Shown here: positions 62,049 through 64,000 of the stretch, piece after piece
Numbering within the stretch: the stretch's first letter is position 1
How the letters are laid out: the number at the start of each line of letters is the position of its first letter
Assembly (NCBI RefSeq): GCF_000682695.1
Contig: NZ_AWFG01000030.1
Location: forward strand, 176,121 to 240,120
Reading direction: 5' to 3'
DNA length: 64,000 nt
From: Hyphomonas chukchiensis
GTDB lineage: Bacteria; Pseudomonadota; Alphaproteobacteria; Caulobacterales; Hyphomonadaceae
Position numbers and translations under genes: made by a program
The notes under the pieces: model-generated
Told to the model about the DNA's origin: nothing
Database searches by the model: none
Seen by the model: the letters and a program-made list of their open reading frames with translations, nothing else

Positions 62049-62074
62049 GCTGCTGACAGCATGGTGTCAGCAGC
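62049..62074. promoter_or_regulatory. perfect 10-bp inverted repeat, probable operator of the WYL regulator
   Basis: GCTGCTGACA (62049-62058) and TGTCAGCAGC (62065-62074) are perfect inverted repeats around a six-base spacer. The site lies midway in the 92-bp divergent gap, 47 bases from the GST start and 21 from the regulator start. Sequences of this TGCTGACA/TGTCAGCA kind are often seen upstream of genes next to YafY-type regulators. It is the most convincing operator in the window. Confidence 0.75.
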
Positions 62075-62094
62075 GTGGCAGTAGGACCATAAAA

Positions 62095-62781
62095 ATGAGA
62101 CGCACCGAACGCCTTTTCCAGATCATCCAGGTCCTGCGCCGCCACCGCGCGCCGGTCACAGGGCAAGTGCTGGCCGAAGAGCTGGAAGTCTCCCTGCGCA
62201 CGCTCTACCGCGACATGGCCGAACTCATCGCCCAGCGCGTACCCATCCGCGGCGAGGCGGGCACGGGCTATGTGCTGGAAGACGGCTATGACATGCCGCC
62301 ATTGATGCTGACGGCCGACGAACTCGAAGCCGCCGTGCTCGGCGCGCAATGGGTCGCAGCCCGCGGCGACGCCGCCCTCGCCCGAGGCGCGCGCGACCTC
62401 ATCGCCAAGCTCACCGTCGCCGTGCCGCGTGAACTGCAGCCGGTCATCGTTGATTCCGGGCTTACGCCCGTCAGCTTCAGGGAGCGCCCGAAGGACAGTT
62501 TCGATGTTGCCCTTGTGCGCCAGTCAATCCGTGGCCAGACAAAGCTCGCGCTCGACTATGCTGACGAGACCGGCAATGTCACGCGCCGCGTCGTCTGGCC
62601 CTTCCTGCTCGCCTATTGGGATGATGTCCGCCTGATCGCCGCCTGGTGCGAACTGCGTCAGGACTTCCGCCATTTCCGCACAGACCGGGTGCGCCGCGCC
62701 GAAACGCTCGGCCGCTTTCCCGAACGCATCACCACCCTTCGCCGCAAATGGGAAGCCCAGCGCCGCAGCGCGAAACCCTAA
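62095..62781 (+). CDS. HTH/WYL-domain transcriptional regulator (YafY-like)
   Basis: This 228-residue protein has an N-terminal winged helix (about 1-60; RTERLFQIIQVLRRHRAPVT and SLRTLYRDMAEL) and a C-terminal WYL ligand-binding domain (about 135-215) with FLLAYWDDVRLIAAWCELR. WYL proteins sense small ligands or nucleic acid signals. It is divergent from the GST-like gene and next to a long palindrome, so it probably controls both. It overlaps ogt at the 3' end by four bases. Confidence 0.9.
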   Translation: MRRTERLFQIIQVLRRHRAPVTGQVLAEELEVSLRTLYRDMAELIAQRVPIRGEAGTGYVLEDGYDMPPLMLTADELEAAVLGAQWVAARGDAALARGARDLIAKLTVAVPRELQPVIVDSGLTPVSFRERPKDSFDVALVRQSIRGQTKLALDYADETGNVTRRVVWPFLLAYWDDVRLIAAWCELRQDFRHFRTDRVRRAETLGRFPERITTLRRKWEAQRRSAKP

Positions 62782-63356
62782 TCAAACAGGCCCGGCAGCA
62801 TCGGCGCCGCGCCGTCCGCATCGGATTGCTCCAGTTGCAGCATTTTGCGTTTCGTCGCCCGGCCGCCATAGGCCGAGAAGCCGCCAATCTTGCCCGATGC
62901 CGCCAGCACCCTGTGGCACGGCACCACCAGCGGCCACGGGTTCTTGCCCATCGCCGCGCCAATCGCCCGTGCCGCATGCGGGTCACCGATCTGCCGGGCC
63001 AGTGCGCCATAGCTCGTCGTCTCGCCCCAGCCCACATTGCGCAGCGCAGTATAGACCTTCGCGTTGAATGCATTCACCCGGCGCATGTCGATATCTATGT
63101 CGGTGAAGGCCACGGCCTCGCCTTCGAAATAGGCGTGCATCCGGTCTTCGCAGTCAGATACATTGTCCGGCAACCTGTCCGACCAGGCGGCGCCTGCGAT
63201 ACGTCCGAGGCGCAGCTCTGTCGCCGCCTCGCTCGCCTCCGGCAGCTGCACCTGGATCAGGCCCGCAGAATTCCATGCCAGGCCGCACGGTCCAATGGCC
63301 GTATCGAACAGGTGGAAATGGGCTTCTGCCCGGTCAGGATCATTGCCCTGCGTCAT
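62778..63356 (-). CDS. ogt: methylated-DNA--protein-cysteine methyltransferase
   Basis: This 192-residue protein repairs O6-methylguanine by transferring the methyl to its own cysteine. The active site is PCHRV near residue 149, and ASGKIGGFSAYGG follows. The helix-turn-helix with TTSYGALARQIGDPHAARAIG that binds DNA is present. I chose the ATG at 63356 (MTQGNDPD); a longer frame with ATG at 63425 or GTG at 63428 is possible. It is convergent with the WYL gene, overlapping by four bases. Confidence 0.93.
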   Translation of the reverse strand: MTQGNDPDRAEAHFHLFDTAIGPCGLAWNSAGLIQVQLPEASEAATELRLGRIAGAAWSDRLPDNVSDCEDRMHAYFEGEAVAFTDIDIDMRRVNAFNAKVYTALRNVGWGETTSYGALARQIGDPHAARAIGAAMGKNPWPLVVPCHRVLAASGKIGGFSAYGGRATKRKMLQLEQSDADGAAPMLPGLFD

Positions 63357-63477
63357 GCCGGTACGATCACTCCGAATGGGCCACGCATCAAGGGCATTTG
63401 CCCAAAGAATGCGATTGGCGCCCATCACTTTCGGCTGCTAGGGAGAGGGCGACCAAAAAAACCGAGAGGAAACAGGT

Positions 63478-64000
63478 ATGGGCAGAGTTCAGGGAAAAAT
63501 GGCATTCGTCACCGGCGGCGCGCAGGGCCTCGGCGAGGCCATCGGCAAGATGCTGGCCAGGGAAGGCGCCAAGGTCACGCTGACCGATGTGAACGGCGCG
63601 GGCGCCGAAAAGGTCGCCGCCGAAATCAACGCCGCCCATGGCGAGGGCACCGCCTTCGCATTCCAGCATGACGTCACCGATGAAGCGCGCTGGCAGGAAG
63701 TCCTGAACGCGGCCCATGAAGCGATGGGCGGCCTCAACATCCTCGTCAACAATGCCGGCATCGGCTCGCTCGGCTCGGTCGAGGACGAGAACTATGACAT
63801 GTTCAAAAAGGTCCAGACGGTCGATGTCGACTCCATCTTCCTCGGCTGCAAGTACGCGATCCCGTTGATGCGCGCCCACGGCCTCGGCTCGATCATCAAC
63901 ATCTCGTCCATTGCCGGCATCATCGCCAGCGCGAACTATGTTTCCTACAACACGGCCAAGGCCGCCGTGCGCCACATCTCCAAGTCCATCGCGCTGCATT
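63478..64000 (+). CDS. short-chain dehydrogenase/reductase (3' end outside window)
   Basis: This SDR enzyme has the classic Rossmann TGGAQGLGEAIG motif, an acidic residue in TDVNGAG after strand 2 that favours NAD+, HDVTDEA, the NNAG segment and a catalytic Ser and YxxxK (ISSIAGI, then SYNTAKAAV). GAGAGGA lies nine bases before the ATG at 63478. The gene runs past the end of the window at about residue 174, so its C-terminus and substrate segment are missing. Substrate is unknown. Confidence 0.9.
   Translation, partial: MGRVQGKMAFVTGGAQGLGEAIGKMLAREGAKVTLTDVNGAGAEKVAAEINAAHGEGTAFAFQHDVTDEARWQEVLNAAHEAMGGLNILVNNAGIGSLGSVEDENYDMFKKVQTVDVDSIFLGCKYAIPLMRAHGLGSIINISSIAGIIASANYVSYNTAKAAVRHISKSIALH

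Noticed and set aside
1..64000. tRNA, rRNA, CRISPR, insertion sequences, toxin-antitoxin or phage-defence islands
   Set aside because: I looked for tRNA T-arm patterns, regularly spaced repeats, transposase motifs and typical defence-gene motifs on both strands and found none that hold up by eye.

Overview
The window is a gene-dense, high-GC bacterial chromosome segment with about 77 protein genes on both strands and no tRNA, rRNA, insertion sequence, prophage or CRISPR array that I could see. Several independent signs point to an alphaproteobacterium: an RpoE/ChrR-type (ECF11-like) sigma/anti-sigma pair, an hrcA-grpE pair near rph-rdgB-hemW, a SAM-II riboswitch in front of metA, a GAAC-N7-GAAC (alphaproteobacterial LexA-type) box, PilZ mini-proteins, and coaBC near dut. 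The gene mix (many acyl-CoA dehydrogenase-like enzymes, lipoprotein peptidases, DUF885) fits the Caulobacterales/Hyphomonadaceae, but that family-level call is inference.

Layout. 1-7.3 kb: the 3' end of an ECF sigma gene, its ChrR-like anti-sigma gene, a minus-strand cluster (isoaspartyl peptidase, small membrane protein, RNA methyltransferase), a quinone oxidoreductase, two tandem PilZ proteins and dnaK. 7.3-20.7 kb: aldo/keto reductase, PP2C-like phosphatase and an SMP-30-like lipoprotein, then grpE-hrcA, an SdpI/SdpR pair, fhs, rph, a truncated haemoglobin, a DODA-type dioxygenase, a CreA lipoprotein, a YozG/YoaS-like pair, rdgB and hemW. The usual hrcA/rph/rdgB/hemW neighbourhood is therefore present but split by inserted genes. 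20.7-26.3 kb: xerC, a lower-GC accessory membrane gene, a ycgN-GNAT-GNAT operon, csbD, an LRAT-like protein and mnmC.

26.3-30.7 kb is an envelope-stress locus: a minus-strand operon of pspA, pspB, pspC and three tiny membrane ORFs, divergent from pspF. The intergenic region holds a good sigma-54 promoter and paired repeats that may bind PspF. hpf and ptsN follow pspF. 30.7-38.3 kb: an M3 lipoprotein peptidase, nitronate monooxygenase, DUF3088, a reductase/enoyl-CoA hydratase/GNAT operon, and a Y-family DNA polymerase behind an SOS box, divergent from riboswitch-controlled metA.

38.3-51.7 kb: acyl-CoA dehydrogenase, acyltransferase, DUF3667, GNAT and MmcQ genes, a flavin monooxygenase-like enzyme, a DUF885 lipoprotein, an FAD hydroxylase, mutM, and the ubiquinone genes ubiE and ubiB flanking a tiny antisense membrane ORF. 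51.7-64 kb: coaBC, dut, an RDD protein, a PIF1-like helicase, a regulator/membrane pair, lpdA, three membrane proteins of unknown role, a GST-like gene divergent from a WYL regulator with a perfect palindrome between them, ogt, and an SDR gene cut by the window end.

Most of the segment is housekeeping. The less ordinary points are a ChrR homologue that has lost three of its four zinc ligands, an rdgB gene with no standard start codon, the extended psp operon with overlooked micro-ORFs, and several well-formed regulatory sites. I did not find a clear, previously undescribed multi-gene system.
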